Part shown: in pieces, positions 26,511 through 35,408 of the stretch
Numbering within the stretch: position 1 is the stretch's first letter
Layout of the letters: every line of letters starts with the position of its first letter
Assembly (NCBI RefSeq): GCF_000503775.1
Contig: NZ_KI629782.1
Coordinates: forward strand, 1,356,045 to 1,420,044
Direction of reading: 5' to 3'
Origin: Brevibacillus panacihumi W25
Lineage (GTDB): Bacteria > Bacillota > Bacilli > Brevibacillales > Brevibacillaceae
DNA length: 64,000 bases
The notes under the pieces: model-generated
What the model saw: the letters and a program-made list of their open reading frames with translations, nothing else
Database searches by the model: none
Told to the model about the DNA's origin: nothing
Made by a program: the position numbers and the translations under genes

Positions 26511-27887
26511 ATGGAAATAACCAGAGTGCGGCTACGCTTCCTTACCCATCCTCATGTCTGCGGGATCATCCTGCCGATTCATCTCTGCCAAAAGCTCCAG
26601 CTTCGGCCCCGTCAAAAAATTACGGTCATGCTGGGGAAAAAGGAAGTCGTAGCCACAGTCCTGCAAGACAGGAGAAATCCTGACAGCACCATCGTCAAGG
26701 TCACCAGCCTGCTGCGATCCGAGCTGGGCATTCCCCATGGGGGATTGATCAATCTGAAGCGCGAAGGCGAGGTTCTGCGCCTTGGTCCCGCCATCGGCAT
26801 TGTCACTACCGGAATACGCCGCGATCCCCGTCAACCTATTGGACCGCGTACCTCGTTTTTTCACAAGCTCCTGCTGGCCCAAGAAGGCAAGGGGGTCTTC
26901 TACTACATCTTCTCGCCGCACGATGTCGACTGGCACAACCACACCGTCTCTGCCTGGTTCCTGCGCAAAAGCAGCAAAGGAGGGTATGTCTGGCGGAGAT
27001 TAACAACGGCTATGCCGGATGTAGTCTACGACAGAATCCCGTCCCGATCTGCGGAAAAGCACGAAGCTGTACAGGAGTTTAAATATAAACTAGCGAATTA
27101 CCCGCATTTGCCGGTATTCAACCAAGGCTTTTTCAATAAATGGAGCGTCCACCAATTGTTGTACCCCAATCCGGATGTAAACGAACACATACCAGAGACG
27201 TATACAGCACCATCGCTTCAAACAGTACGGAATCTGTTGAGGAAGTACCCGATCGTCTATTTGAAACCAAAAAATGGGAGTCTCGGATACGGCATTGTCA
27301 AAGTGGTGAAGCAACCAGGAAAAGGTTATGAAGCTTCCTATCACACGGGAAACGGAAATGTAAAACGCCACTTCACCAAGCTGGCTTCCCTCTACCAGCA
27401 CGTGTTTCGTACGCGGCGCATCCGCAATTACCTCGCACAGCAAGGGATACCGCTGATGACCTTCCACGGACGGCCATTTGATTTTCGGGTGCATCTGCAC
27501 AAAAACCAGTTGAACGAATGGGTCGTATCCTGCACGGCGGCGAAAGTGGCGGGATCGGGCAGCGTCACTACGCATGTGAGAACAGGTGGAACGGTCATCC
27601 CGGGCGATGAATTGCTCTCTCATCTCTTTGGCAGACAGAAGGCCATCGTCACGGAGCGGATCAAGGAAGCCTCGATTCGCTTGGCTACCGCGATCGAACA
27701 AGCAAAAGGAACCGACCTGGGCGAGCTGGGCCTGGATATGGGAATTGATACACGCGGTCATGTCTGGATGTTTGAGGCCAATTCCAAACCGGGCCGTTCC
27801 ATCTTCAAGCATGCCCGGCTGAAGCATGCCGATCAGGAATCGCGCAAACTTCTCGTCGACTACAGCTGCTATCTGGCGAATTTTTGA
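26511..27887 (+). CDS. YheD-type ATP-grasp protein 2 (spore coat-associated family)
   Basis: A 458-residue paralog with the N-terminal region (ILPIHLCQKLQLRPRQKITVML) and the ATP-grasp core: YFIFSPHDVDWHNHTV-like strand, VYLKPKNGSLGYGIVKV nucleotide loop, PFDFRVHLHKNQLNEW and LGLDMGIDTRGHVWMFEANSKPGR. ATG 26511 is nine bases after AGGAGG. Third in the tandem array; divergence from its neighbours is large enough that each probably has its own role. Confidence 0.85.
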   Translation: MEITRVRLRFLTHPHVCGIILPIHLCQKLQLRPRQKITVMLGKKEVVATVLQDRRNPDSTIVKVTSLLRSELGIPHGGLINLKREGEVLRLGPAIGIVTTGIRRDPRQPIGPRTSFFHKLLLAQEGKGVFYYIFSPHDVDWHNHTVSAWFLRKSSKGGYVWRRLTTAMPDVVYDRIPSRSAEKHEAVQEFKYKLANYPHLPVFNQGFFNKWSVHQLLYPNPDVNEHIPETYTAPSLQTVRNLLRKYPIVYLKPKNGSLGYGIVKVVKQPGKGYEASYHTGNGNVKRHFTKLASLYQHVFRTRRIRNYLAQQGIPLMTFHGRPFDFRVHLHKNQLNEWVVSCTAAKVAGSGSVTTHVRTGGTVIPGDELLSHLFGRQKAIVTERIKEASIRLATAIEQAKGTDLGELGLDMGIDTRGHVWMFEANSKPGRSIFKHARLKHADQESRKLLVDYSCYLANF

Positions 27888-27929
27888 TCGATGTCAGACA
27901 TCGTTTTTTCTCAGGAAGGAGGAACACCC

Positions 27930-29240
27930 ATGCCTCAATTGCGCTCCGGGTGGCTGACCGTCCTCCCCAGCGGCAAATGGTACATCCAGCTTCCGCGACA
28001 AGCTAAGCTCAAATATGGACGAAAACCGCTGACTGCCAGTCTGGGACCCTTCTCGCAGCTCAAACGGCTCTACTCGGGCCTTCCCAGTCAACAGCCTGGG
28101 CGCTTCCGCACGCGGATCAATTGGAAGATGAACAGCAACACATTGCGTATCGGGCCGATCCTGGGCATTCTGACAGTCGGTGATAGCGTCTCCTTCGTCG
28201 GGAACCGGGATAACTTCAGGGACATCTGTCTGTCCGGAAAGAAATGGGGCGCCCTCGTATATGTCTTCACCCCTCATGGCATCAATTGGGAAAAAAAGAG
28301 AGTCCGCGGCTTTCTGTACAACGATCGGGAGCAAAGCTGGCAGCCGATGACGATGCCCTTTCCCCACGTGGTTTACAACCGCATCCCGACACGAAAGGCA
28401 GAACAGCAGCCCAAGGTGAGGAATACATTGGAAAAAATCGCGCAACTCTCCAATGTCACCCTGTTTAACCGTCGTTTTTTTGACAAACAGGAGCTTTTCG
28501 CGATTTTGGAGGAATTTCCAGACATCTGTCCCTATTTGCCTGAGACGAAGAAGCTGGACTCCCCCGCCCGATTCCGCCACTTCTGCTCCGAGCATCAGTT
28601 TGTCTATCTCAAACCTGTGCGCGGCAAGGCGGGAGAGGGAATCATGCGGATTGAATATAAAGACAAGGCATGGCGGGTACAGCGTCTGAAGGAGCAAAAA
28701 GCCATCACGCGCCGCTTCTCCAATCTTGACGATCTCTGGCGCTACGTCAGGGGGCATGTGCGGCAAAAGCGATACATCATGCAGAAAGGAATCAGGCGTG
28801 CCCGCTATCAGGGCAAACCTTTTGATCTGCGTGTCCTTGTGCAGAAAAACGGCGAAGGTGAGTGGGGAGTGACCGGTGTGGGGATCCGCAGGGCCGGCGC
28901 TCAGAGCATTACCACACATGTGCCGCGCGGGGGATCCATCCACTCGCTGGCAAGCGTCCTGCAATCTCTGTTCCCGGACGATCCGAAAAAAATGGAGGCG
29001 ACGATCCATCATACAGCACTTTCCATAGCACGCGCCCTGCATCAGAAGAACAAAGATCTGGCGGAAATGTCAATGGATCTGGGACTTACGAAGGAAGGGA
29101 ATATCTGGTTTTTCGAAGCCAATGCCAAGCCGGAAAAATTCGATGAGCCGACGATTCGACGCCATTCGCTGTCCAATCTCATTCACTATGCCCAATATGT
29201 CTCCCGCTTGCAGGGCGGTCACGGGGCGCAAGCGGGTTAG
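27930..29240 (+). CDS. YheD-type ATP-grasp protein 3 (spore coat-associated family)
   Basis: A 436-residue paralog: N-terminal barrel region, VFTPHGINWEKKRVRGF, YLKPVRGKAGEGIMRI nucleotide loop, PFDLRVLVQKNGEGEW and MSMDLGLTKEGNIWFFEANAKPEKF. The last motif has Thr and Glu where the paralogs show Asp (GIDT), so metal binding may differ. ATG 27930, seven bases after AAGGAGG, is far better than the in-frame ATG at 27891. Followed after 12 bases by a GNAT gene in the same transcript. Confidence 0.85.
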   Translation: MPQLRSGWLTVLPSGKWYIQLPRQAKLKYGRKPLTASLGPFSQLKRLYSGLPSQQPGRFRTRINWKMNSNTLRIGPILGILTVGDSVSFVGNRDNFRDICLSGKKWGALVYVFTPHGINWEKKRVRGFLYNDREQSWQPMTMPFPHVVYNRIPTRKAEQQPKVRNTLEKIAQLSNVTLFNRRFFDKQELFAILEEFPDICPYLPETKKLDSPARFRHFCSEHQFVYLKPVRGKAGEGIMRIEYKDKAWRVQRLKEQKAITRRFSNLDDLWRYVRGHVRQKRYIMQKGIRRARYQGKPFDLRVLVQKNGEGEWGVTGVGIRRAGAQSITTHVPRGGSIHSLASVLQSLFPDDPKKMEATIHHTALSIARALHQKNKDLAEMSMDLGLTKEGNIWFFEANAKPEKFDEPTIRRHSLSNLIHYAQYVSRLQGGHGAQAG

Positions 29241-29252
29241 GGGGTGAAGCTG

Positions 29253-29729
29253 ATGAAACCAACATACAGACTCCTCCCCCCGCAGCTCTTGGCAGAATCA
29301 CAAGAAACGCTGGTCCGTTTTGTCCGACAAGAAGGAGATCGCCGTATTACGAAGCAAGCAATGGAATGGCTCGAGAAGCTGACCCCCAAGCTCTTGCAGT
29401 CACAGGAGACCCGTGTTGTGCTGGCGATGCGGGGCAAGCAGGTGATTGGCCTGTTTGCCATCAGTCGATACGGACTACACCATTCCTTACTGGTCGTCGA
29501 CAAAAGATACCGGCATCGCGGTATAGGCAAAGGCTTGACCCAATATGCATGTGCCCTTTTTCCCAAGCTGTATGTGCGCATTGCTCTGGATAATGAGGCG
29601 AGTCTTGCCCTGTTTCAGGGACTTGGTTTTGAACTCGTGAAAGCCTCGATTGGACCGACAGGCAAACCAACGCTCTGGCTCGCATTTGGAAAGTGGACAC
29701 CTGATGATTTGCAAAAACATGCCGGCTGA
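29253..29729 (+). CDS. GNAT-family N-acetyltransferase
   Basis: A 158-residue protein with the GNAT fold: VVLAMRGKQVIGLFAISRYG (beta strands 2-4), LLVVDKRYRHRGIGKGLTQYA at about 78-98 holding the R/Q-x-x-G-x-G/A acetyl-CoA loop, and NEASLALFQGLGFELV. Substrate unknown. ATG 29253 with GGGGGTG upstream; a GTG at 29244 is an alternative. It ends the four-gene ATP-grasp operon, so a spore-coat or cell-wall amine is a plausible target. Confidence 0.8.
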   Translation: MKPTYRLLPPQLLAESQETLVRFVRQEGDRRITKQAMEWLEKLTPKLLQSQETRVVLAMRGKQVIGLFAISRYGLHHSLLVVDKRYRHRGIGKGLTQYACALFPKLYVRIALDNEASLALFQGLGFELVKASIGPTGKPTLWLAFGKWTPDDLQKHAG

Positions 29730-29748
29730 TGGAACCGGCATGTTTATT
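29717..29748 (+). terminator. Intrinsic terminator of the YheC/YheD-GNAT operon
   Basis: ACATGCCGG / CCGGCATGT, perfect 9-bp stem, then TTATT. The stem begins inside the last codons of the GNAT gene. Confidence 0.75.
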
Positions 29749-29839
29749 CCCTTTTACCTGTCGGAATTTTCTTTCTATCCTTCCTCCATGCATTAGCTTG
29801 CAATCCTTGGTAAAAAGTAATGGCAGGAGGTGGTCAATC

Positions 29840-30748
29840 ATGACCTTTCAATCTAACAACATGATGCAATCCAGCTTTCCACAATCCGCTCAATCCATGT
29901 TCCAACCTGGTTTTGCGGGAACCAATTCCCAGGAGGTGCGCTACCAAAACCAAAGCGGGTTTTCCCAGGCTTCTGCCGCACCTACATACGGTGCTTTTTC
30001 CTATGGCGGGAACACAGGCAACGCTTCGGCTCAGTCGATGTTCCAACCAGGCTTTGCGGGAACCAATGCACAAGAGGTGCAGTACCAAAATCAAACCGGG
30101 TTTTCCCAGGCTTCTGCCGCACCCGCGTTTGGCGCTTTCTCCTCTGGCGGAATCACAGGCAACGCTTCGGCTCAAGCCATGTTCCAACCAGGCTTTGCGG
30201 GAACCAACACCCAAGAGGTAAGACAGCTTAATCATGGCTATTCCCAACAGCCTTATGGCGGCTATATGCAGTCGCAAGCATCCTCTCAGCCAGCTTTTGG
30301 CGCATCGATTTTCTCCCCTGGTTTTGCAGGTACCAATGTGAGTGAAGTACAGTCCCGCAATAGCGGCGCCTACAATGCGCTCAGCAATAACCTGGGTTCT
30401 TTCCCGCAAGCAAGCATGTCCTCACAAGGGCAATTCTTCGGCGGCGGCGCAAACAGCGTATTCTCTCCTGGTTTCGCAGGAACCAATACACAGGAAGTAC
30501 GTCAGCAAAACCAAAACAGTGCTGCTTTTGCCAACAGCTTTTACCAACAACCACAGGCTCAGATGCAGCAACAATCCTACTTCAGCGGTTACCCGCAGCA
30601 AACACAAGCAACTGCTGGTCAGCTGGGATTCGGCGCACAAGCTGTCTTCTCGCCGAACTTTGCCGGAACCAATGTTCAAGAAGTACGCGCTTTGAATGCG
30701 GGACAAGCTGCTCCACATACCGGATCGATCTTCCCGGGCAGCTTCTAA
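29840..30748 (+). CDS. Six-repeat gamma-SASP-like spore protein
   Basis: A 302-residue, Gln/Ser/Ala/Gly-rich protein with no lysine-rich or membrane segments. A motif F-x-P-(G/N)-FAGTN-x-x-EV-x-x-x-N occurs six times (FAGTN at residues 25, 72, 119, 162, 212 and 274). Within the motif TNxQEVRxxNQ resembles the gamma-type small acid-soluble spore proteins, whose repeat is FASETNxQxVRxQNQ and normally occurs twice in about 80-100 residues. The Glu before Phe in the GPR protease site of gamma-SASPs is replaced by Pro-Gly. The first two units are a near-identical 141-bp DNA tandem. ATG 29840 follows GGAGGTGGTCAATC. Confidence 0.7.
   Translation: MTFQSNNMMQSSFPQSAQSMFQPGFAGTNSQEVRYQNQSGFSQASAAPTYGAFSYGGNTGNASAQSMFQPGFAGTNAQEVQYQNQTGFSQASAAPAFGAFSSGGITGNASAQAMFQPGFAGTNTQEVRQLNHGYSQQPYGGYMQSQASSQPAFGASIFSPGFAGTNVSEVQSRNSGAYNALSNNLGSFPQASMSSQGQFFGGGANSVFSPGFAGTNTQEVRQQNQNSAAFANSFYQQPQAQMQQQSYFSGYPQQTQATAGQLGFGAQAVFSPNFAGTNVQEVRALNAGQAAPHTGSIFPGSF
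29894..30176 (+). repeat. 141-bp coding tandem repeat, two units
   Basis: Two adjacent 47-codon units, QSMFQPGFAGTN... to ...TGNASA, nearly identical in DNA; a third, partial unit follows. This points to recent intragenic duplication in the gamma-SASP-like gene. Confidence 0.8.
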
Positions 30749-30776
30749 TCACTCTGCACCCGTTTGGCACAAAAAC

Positions 30777-30822
30777 AAAGAGGCCATTCCGCGGTCCTAT
30801 GACCCGGAGCGGCCTCTTTTTC
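30777..30822. terminator. Bidirectional terminator between convergent genes
   Basis: AAAGAGGCC / GGCCTCTTT with further internal pairing (GGTC/GACC) and TTTTT on the + side. It serves the gamma-SASP-like gene and the exopolysaccharide operon arriving from the other side. Confidence 0.8.
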
Positions 30823-30827
30823 CTGCA

Positions 30828-31349
30828 TCATCCCGACTTTCTCACCGTCTCGATAGCTTGATAAAAGTCATGGAGTGCCTGCAATCCTTGTTCGTCAACC
30901 GTGAAGGCAATTTCTCCAAAGCGGTAGGCATCCTGCTCTGCAATCATCCAGGCCGACTCTTCCTGCTGGAACTGCTCGTTTACACAGGCATCGGTCTCTT
31001 CCAGGCGCTCCCGTACATCCAGATGCTTCTTCCATTCAGGCTGAAAAGCTTCGTGGACCCGTGCCAGCCTTTCGTCTTTACGGGCAAGCCTGTACAAAGC
31101 AAGCTCCATTTGCAGCCAGCAAGTCGTATAGAAGTGAAATTCCAGAAAAAGGGTTTTTATTGTCTGGCGCAGCGGGACTTCATCCTGACTTTCTTGGAAT
31201 AGCTTGGCGGCAGCCCGCACCTCCGCCTTCTTTTCTTGAATCACGTCAAAATGGCTGACGGCGCCTCGGTAAAATTTCCGCACAATCTGGTACAGCATCT
31301 CTGCCGACCGGGGAGGCAATCCTTGATAGCGATTCGGCACATCCCTCAT
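30828..31349 (-). CDS. Unrecognised helical protein, 173 aa
   Basis: Not recognised. The sequence (MRDVPNRYQGLPPRSAEMLYQIVRKFYRG ... AIETVRKSG) is charged and predicted almost all-helical, with no membrane segment, signal peptide or cysteine cluster apart from two isolated Cys. ATG 31349 is nine bases after AGGAG; longer in-frame starts have none. It lies 58 bases downstream of the exopolysaccharide operon and just before its terminator, so it may be the operon's last gene. Confidence 0.6.
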   Translation of the reverse strand: MRDVPNRYQGLPPRSAEMLYQIVRKFYRGAVSHFDVIQEKKAEVRAAAKLFQESQDEVPLRQTIKTLFLEFHFYTTCWLQMELALYRLARKDERLARVHEAFQPEWKKHLDVRERLEETDACVNEQFQQEESAWMIAEQDAYRFGEIAFTVDEQGLQALHDFYQAIETVRKSG

Positions 31350-31407
31350 GATTTCTCGCTCCTGTCCTGTCTGTTTCCCTAATTGTACAACAGGAGGGAG
31401 GATGAAA

Positions 31408-33105
31408 TCAGTCTTTGGCATTCTTCCAATACTCGTACGCGTGCACCGCAATCCCCTTAAAGGAGGAGTACACCCCCAGAGAGCGCGTCACCAGATCGAG
31501 CTGCCGCATCATCTCCGCCTTACCTTCTTCATAAAAGGTGACGTAATTTGCTTCACGGCTTTCCTTCATTTCAACGGCGACGATGAGATCTTTGCCAATG
31601 CTTTCCGCATATCGGATCTCGCTGTCGACCAGGCTCAGGATGCCTCCTTCCCCTTCGGCTTGATCGCGAAAGGCCATCATCGTCGTATGATCCAGCTGGC
31701 TGATCATCCAGTGGCTGAACGGCAGCTCCGGCTGACCGGGAGTAGGCGAATTGTCCAGCCAGGCGGCCAGATCTACGCTGGTTTTCAAACCTGGACTTTT
31801 CCCGGCCTCAGCGACGAACGCCTGTATATTTTCCATCCATTGGCGAAGCAATCCTTCCTTATCCATCTGCCAGATGGGCATGACATACGGCTCGATGTCC
31901 AGGTGAATGCCCGCCCACTTTTCTTCCTCAGATGCAGCCTCATTGTAGCGCTTGACCCACTGCACCAGCTTGAGAATCTTGCCTCGGCTCTCCTCCAGCG
32001 CCCAGATCGGATGGCCGCCCATCGCGTGCACCTCGATACCCGCAGCATGTGCTTCCCGATTGAATCGCTGGTACTCCTGAAAAGGTAGATTCATATCGAT
32101 GCGAATGTACAAAAGATTCACACCTTTTTCCTGTGCAAATGCGAGAATTTCCTCTCTCTCTGTCAGCAGGGTTTCCGCTCGCCAGATATAGGTGCCGATA
32201 TAGGGAGAAGGCTTTTTCGCAGGCGTTGTCTGTTCTGAGGAAAGCTCCTTCCAGTAGCGGTAGTCGTGTATCGCCGCTCCCTTGAAGGATGGATGCTGGT
32301 TCAGATTTTGCGACAGCAGGTCCAGCTGCTTTTGCATCTCAGCCGTTCCCTCTTCCGCAAAAGTCGTGTGGTCCTCGTCACCTTTTTTCAGATTGACGGC
32401 GACTAACAGATTTTTTCCCATGCGATCGCCATCCTTCATCTCGGAGTCAATCTGCTCCAGGATGCCGTTGGGACCCGTCACCTTGTCGCGATAAGCCATG
32501 AGAACAAGCGTATCGAAGCGGCTGATCATCCAGGCGGACAGCGGCATATCGCTCCCTGCTTCTGCCTTGATCTCATCGAGCCAGAAGGCGATAGCTGCGC
32601 TTGTCTCCAGTTCCGAATCTGCTTTGGCAGCTTCTACAAACACCTGGATATTGGCTTTCCACTCGCGGATGACCCGCTCTTGATCCTGTTGCCATTCAGG
32701 CAGCAAATACGGCTCAATATCGAGCTGAATCCCTTGTATGCGCTCATCCTCCTGCGCTTCCCGATTGTACTGCTTGACCCAATTCACGATTTTCAGCATA
32801 CGATCCTGATGGCTTTTCAATGCCCAGGCAGGATGTCCGGCAACCGCGTGCACCTTGATCCCATGTGCAGAGGCCTCGCGAATAAAGGAGCGGTAATAAT
32901 CGAATGGTCTGTTCATATCCATCCGTACATAGAGAATGTCGATATGGTTCTGCATGGAAAAGGCAAGAATCTCCCGCTTTTCCTCCCCGATCTTATCCGC
33001 TTGCCAGATCCAGGTGGCTTTGCTTTTCTGCTCCGCAGAGGAAAAACCGAATAAAAAGCCGATCGTGAGGCAAAGGATGCTACATGTAAATCTCTTGGCT
33101 TTCAT
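31408..33105 (-). CDS. Secreted protein with two GH18-like barrel domains
   Basis: A 565-residue exported protein: signal peptide (about 1-25, FTCSILCLTIGFLFGFSSA), then two homologous domains of about 265 residues (28-290 and 305-563), each starting TYIW/TWIW and ending YxYWK. Each has a strand-4-like motif, GIQLDIEPYLLPEW and GIHLDIEPYVMPIW, reminiscent of the catalytic D-x-E strand of family 18 glycoside hydrolases, plus MAYRDK / MAFRDQ. Chitinase, deacetylase or carbohydrate-binding roles are possible; the assignment to GH18 is from fold-like motifs only. It is nine bases after its single-domain paralog in the operon. Confidence 0.6.
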   Translation of the reverse strand: MKAKRFTCSILCLTIGFLFGFSSAEQKSKATWIWQADKIGEEKREILAFSMQNHIDILYVRMDMNRPFDYYRSFIREASAHGIKVHAVAGHPAWALKSHQDRMLKIVNWVKQYNREAQEDERIQGIQLDIEPYLLPEWQQDQERVIREWKANIQVFVEAAKADSELETSAAIAFWLDEIKAEAGSDMPLSAWMISRFDTLVLMAYRDKVTGPNGILEQIDSEMKDGDRMGKNLLVAVNLKKGDEDHTTFAEEGTAEMQKQLDLLSQNLNQHPSFKGAAIHDYRYWKELSSEQTTPAKKPSPYIGTYIWRAETLLTEREEILAFAQEKGVNLLYIRIDMNLPFQEYQRFNREAHAAGIEVHAMGGHPIWALEESRGKILKLVQWVKRYNEAASEEEKWAGIHLDIEPYVMPIWQMDKEGLLRQWMENIQAFVAEAGKSPGLKTSVDLAAWLDNSPTPGQPELPFSHWMISQLDHTTMMAFRDQAEGEGGILSLVDSEIRYAESIGKDLIVAVEMKESREANYVTFYEEGKAEMMRQLDLVTRSLGVYSSFKGIAVHAYEYWKNAKD

Positions 33106-33114
33106 TCAGTTCAG

Positions 33115-34035
33115 TTACTCCTCTCTCTGACTGACCTTCTTCCAGCTTTCGTAGTCGTGGACAGCGCTTCCTCCGAAGGCTGGATGCCGGGACAAAGCCC
33201 GGTGCAAGATCGCTAGTTGATTCGCCATTTCCTCGGTTCCCCTTTCATGAAAGCTGACATGCGGACCTTCTCCGGAATTCAGGATATTGACTCCGACGAT
33301 GACAGACCGCTGCTTTTGCTCATTCGCGTCATCCACGATCCGCTGTACGATGCTCAGGATGCCGTTGGGACCGTCCGCATAGTTGCGATAGGCCATCAGC
33401 GTTATGCTGTCCAAGCGCTGCAGCATCCAGTTGCTCAGCTTTTCGGTATCCCCTGGGACCTGCACTGAATCGATCCAGAACGGAAGGTCGGCGCTGACGA
33501 GCAGATCCGTATCCTTCTTGGTCTCGGCTACCAGGTACTCGATGTTCTCCATCCATTGCCGGACGATGTTCTCTCGGTCCTTCTCCCAATCCGGCAACAA
33601 ATACGGCTCGATATCCACATGGATTCCCTGAAAACGTTCGTTTTCTGGAGCTCGATTGTTGAACGCCTTGACCCATGCGATGAGGTTGGCGATGCTATCC
33701 CGGTTGCGGGTGAAGACCCAATGGGGATCTCCACTGAGCGCCTCGACGTCGATCCCGGCACGGCTTGCCATGCCGATAAAGCTGCGGTAAGCCTGTGGAG
33801 AAATGTCAGTTGGTTTGATCTGCAGGTAAATCCGATTGATTTGGTGCTCTTTCGCAAATGCAACGATCTCTTCCGGCTGTGCAATGATCTGTTTGGCATC
33901 CCAGATCCAAGTCGCTCTGGTCAAAGGAGGGCTCTGGTTCATCATCAATAGGGTCAGTGACAGCAAGCAAAGCAGCAGCGGCAGCCAGATCCTTTTTTTG
34001 TGCTGAAACCATTTTCCCAGCCAAGTGAGGATCAT
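33115..34035 (-). CDS. Membrane-anchored single GH18-like barrel protein
   Basis: A 306-residue paralog of the next gene's domains. An N-terminal cytoplasmic basic stretch and helix (KKRIWLPLLLCLLSLTLLMM, 13-33) make a signal anchor; the barrel follows with ATWIWDAKQI, GIHVDIEPYLLPDW near 138-151, TLMAYRNYADGPNGI and VHDYESWKK. The same acidic pair as in its paralogs is kept. ATG 34035 overlaps the glmU stop (ATGA). Probably acts outside the membrane on the product of the glycosyltransferase in this operon. Confidence 0.6.
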   Translation of the reverse strand: MILTWLGKWFQHKKRIWLPLLLCLLSLTLLMMNQSPPLTRATWIWDAKQIIAQPEEIVAFAKEHQINRIYLQIKPTDISPQAYRSFIGMASRAGIDVEALSGDPHWVFTRNRDSIANLIAWVKAFNNRAPENERFQGIHVDIEPYLLPDWEKDRENIVRQWMENIEYLVAETKKDTDLLVSADLPFWIDSVQVPGDTEKLSNWMLQRLDSITLMAYRNYADGPNGILSIVQRIVDDANEQKQRSVIVGVNILNSGEGPHVSFHERGTEEMANQLAILHRALSRHPAFGGSAVHDYESWKKVSQREE

Positions 34036-35408
34036 GGGAGCTGGATCTGCTTCCTTTTCTGTTGGTAGTTTTCCTTGTTCACCTGCCGCTCCCTGGCGAT
34101 CGCCAATGCCTCGCTCGGTACGTGATCGGTAATCGTCGATCCTGCCGCCACGTAAGCGCCTGCCCCAATCGTTACTGGCGCGATCAAATTGACATTGCAG
34201 CCGATGAAAGAATGATCCTCGATCGTCGTCTTCTGCTTGGTCGCACCGTCATAGTTTACAGAAATCGTCCCGCAGCCGATATTGACGTGGCTCCCGATCT
34301 CACTGTCTCCCAAATAGGAGAGATGGGAGACCTTGGAGTGGTCACCGAGCTTGGTTTTTTTCAACTCGACGAAGTCGCCCACCTTCGCCCCTCTTCCAAC
34401 CTCGGAGCCCGGGCGAATGTACGCATACGGGCCGATCACAGCCTTGGCGCGGATGACACTGCCCGATACGGTAGAAAACGACAGACTTACCTCATCCTCT
34501 ATCAGGCAATCATGCACCTGGGTGTGGGGGCCGATGCGACTGCCCTCACCAATGAATGTTTTGCCGCACAAAAAACTGCCGGGGTATATCACCGTGTCTT
34601 GTCCAATTTCCACGTCTGCTTCAATGTAGGTGTTGGCCGGGTCGATGATCGTGACACCGTTTCGCATGTGGCGCTCATGAATTCTTTTGCGCAGCAGGCT
34701 TTCGATATGGGCAAGCTGTATGCGGTCGTTCACTCCTGCGCCTTCTTCGGGATCTTCGCACACATACGCAGACACCGTGTTTCCCTGCTCTTGCAGGATG
34801 GCAATCACGTCCGGGAGATAATACTCCCCTTGGGCATTCCCATTTTCTACCTTTTGCAAACTTTGGTACAGCTTCCGGTTGTCAAAGCAAAAAATACCCG
34901 TGCTGATTTCACATACCTTTTTCTGCCCCAGTGTAGCGTCCTTTTCCTCGACGATTCTTCTCACATCGCCGTCTTCATCGCGGATGATCCGGCCATAACC
35001 GGTCGGATTGTCGACGATGGTGGTCAACACGGTGGCAGCCGATTGCTTCCCCAGGTGATGCTCAATCAGTTTTTCCAACGTTTCCTTGCGTACAAGCGGT
35101 GTATCTCCGTTTAGTACAATCGTCACGCCATCCTGCTCTTGCAGGATCGGCGCGCTCATCAGCACCGCGTGGGCCGTGCCAAGCTGAGCTTCTTGATATA
35201 CGAATTCGACGCGCTCCCCCAGCTGCTTTTTCACATCGTCTGCGCCGTGACCGACGACAACGACCAGATGCTTCAGGGAAAGACCCTCCAATTGATCTAC
35301 GATATGCTCGATCATCGGTTTGCCGCATATAGGGTGTACGACCTTGTGCCGTTTGGATTTCATCCGCGTTCCTTTGCCGGCAGCCAATACGACAGCATGG
35401 ACACTCAT
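34032..35408 (-). CDS. glmU: Bifunctional GlmU: GlcN-1-P acetyltransferase / UDP-GlcNAc pyrophosphorylase
   Basis: Makes UDP-GlcNAc from glucosamine 1-phosphate. The 458 residues comprise the nucleotidyltransferase (LAAGKGTRMKSKRHKV at 8-23, LNGDTPL) and the left-handed beta-helix acetyltransferase (hexapeptide repeats, RPGSEVGRGAKVGDFVELKKTKLG, and the SYLGDSEIGSHVNIGCGTISVNYDG active-site loop). Bacillales normally carry glmU beside spoVG and prs; the present copy, inside a glycosyltransferase operon, is probably a second, pathway-dedicated one. It overlaps neighbours by ATGA on both sides. Confidence 0.93.
   Translation of the reverse strand: MSVHAVVLAAGKGTRMKSKRHKVVHPICGKPMIEHIVDQLEGLSLKHLVVVVGHGADDVKKQLGERVEFVYQEAQLGTAHAVLMSAPILQEQDGVTIVLNGDTPLVRKETLEKLIEHHLGKQSAATVLTTIVDNPTGYGRIIRDEDGDVRRIVEEKDATLGQKKVCEISTGIFCFDNRKLYQSLQKVENGNAQGEYYLPDVIAILQEQGNTVSAYVCEDPEEGAGVNDRIQLAHIESLLRKRIHERHMRNGVTIIDPANTYIEADVEIGQDTVIYPGSFLCGKTFIGEGSRIGPHTQVHDCLIEDEVSLSFSTVSGSVIRAKAVIGPYAYIRPGSEVGRGAKVGDFVELKKTKLGDHSKVSHLSYLGDSEIGSHVNIGCGTISVNYDGATKQKTTIEDHSFIGCNVNLIAPVTIGAGAYVAAGSTITDHVPSEALAIARERQVNKENYQQKRKQIQLP

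Noticed and set aside
25175-26512. 445-codon open frame opposite yheC
   Set aside because: Antisense to a clear ATP-grasp gene with a strong ribosome site; no family resemblance.
29894-30680. CRISPR-like regular repeats
   Set aside because: Repeats are in-frame codon repeats of the gamma-SASP-like protein, too long and too divergent, and there are no cas genes.
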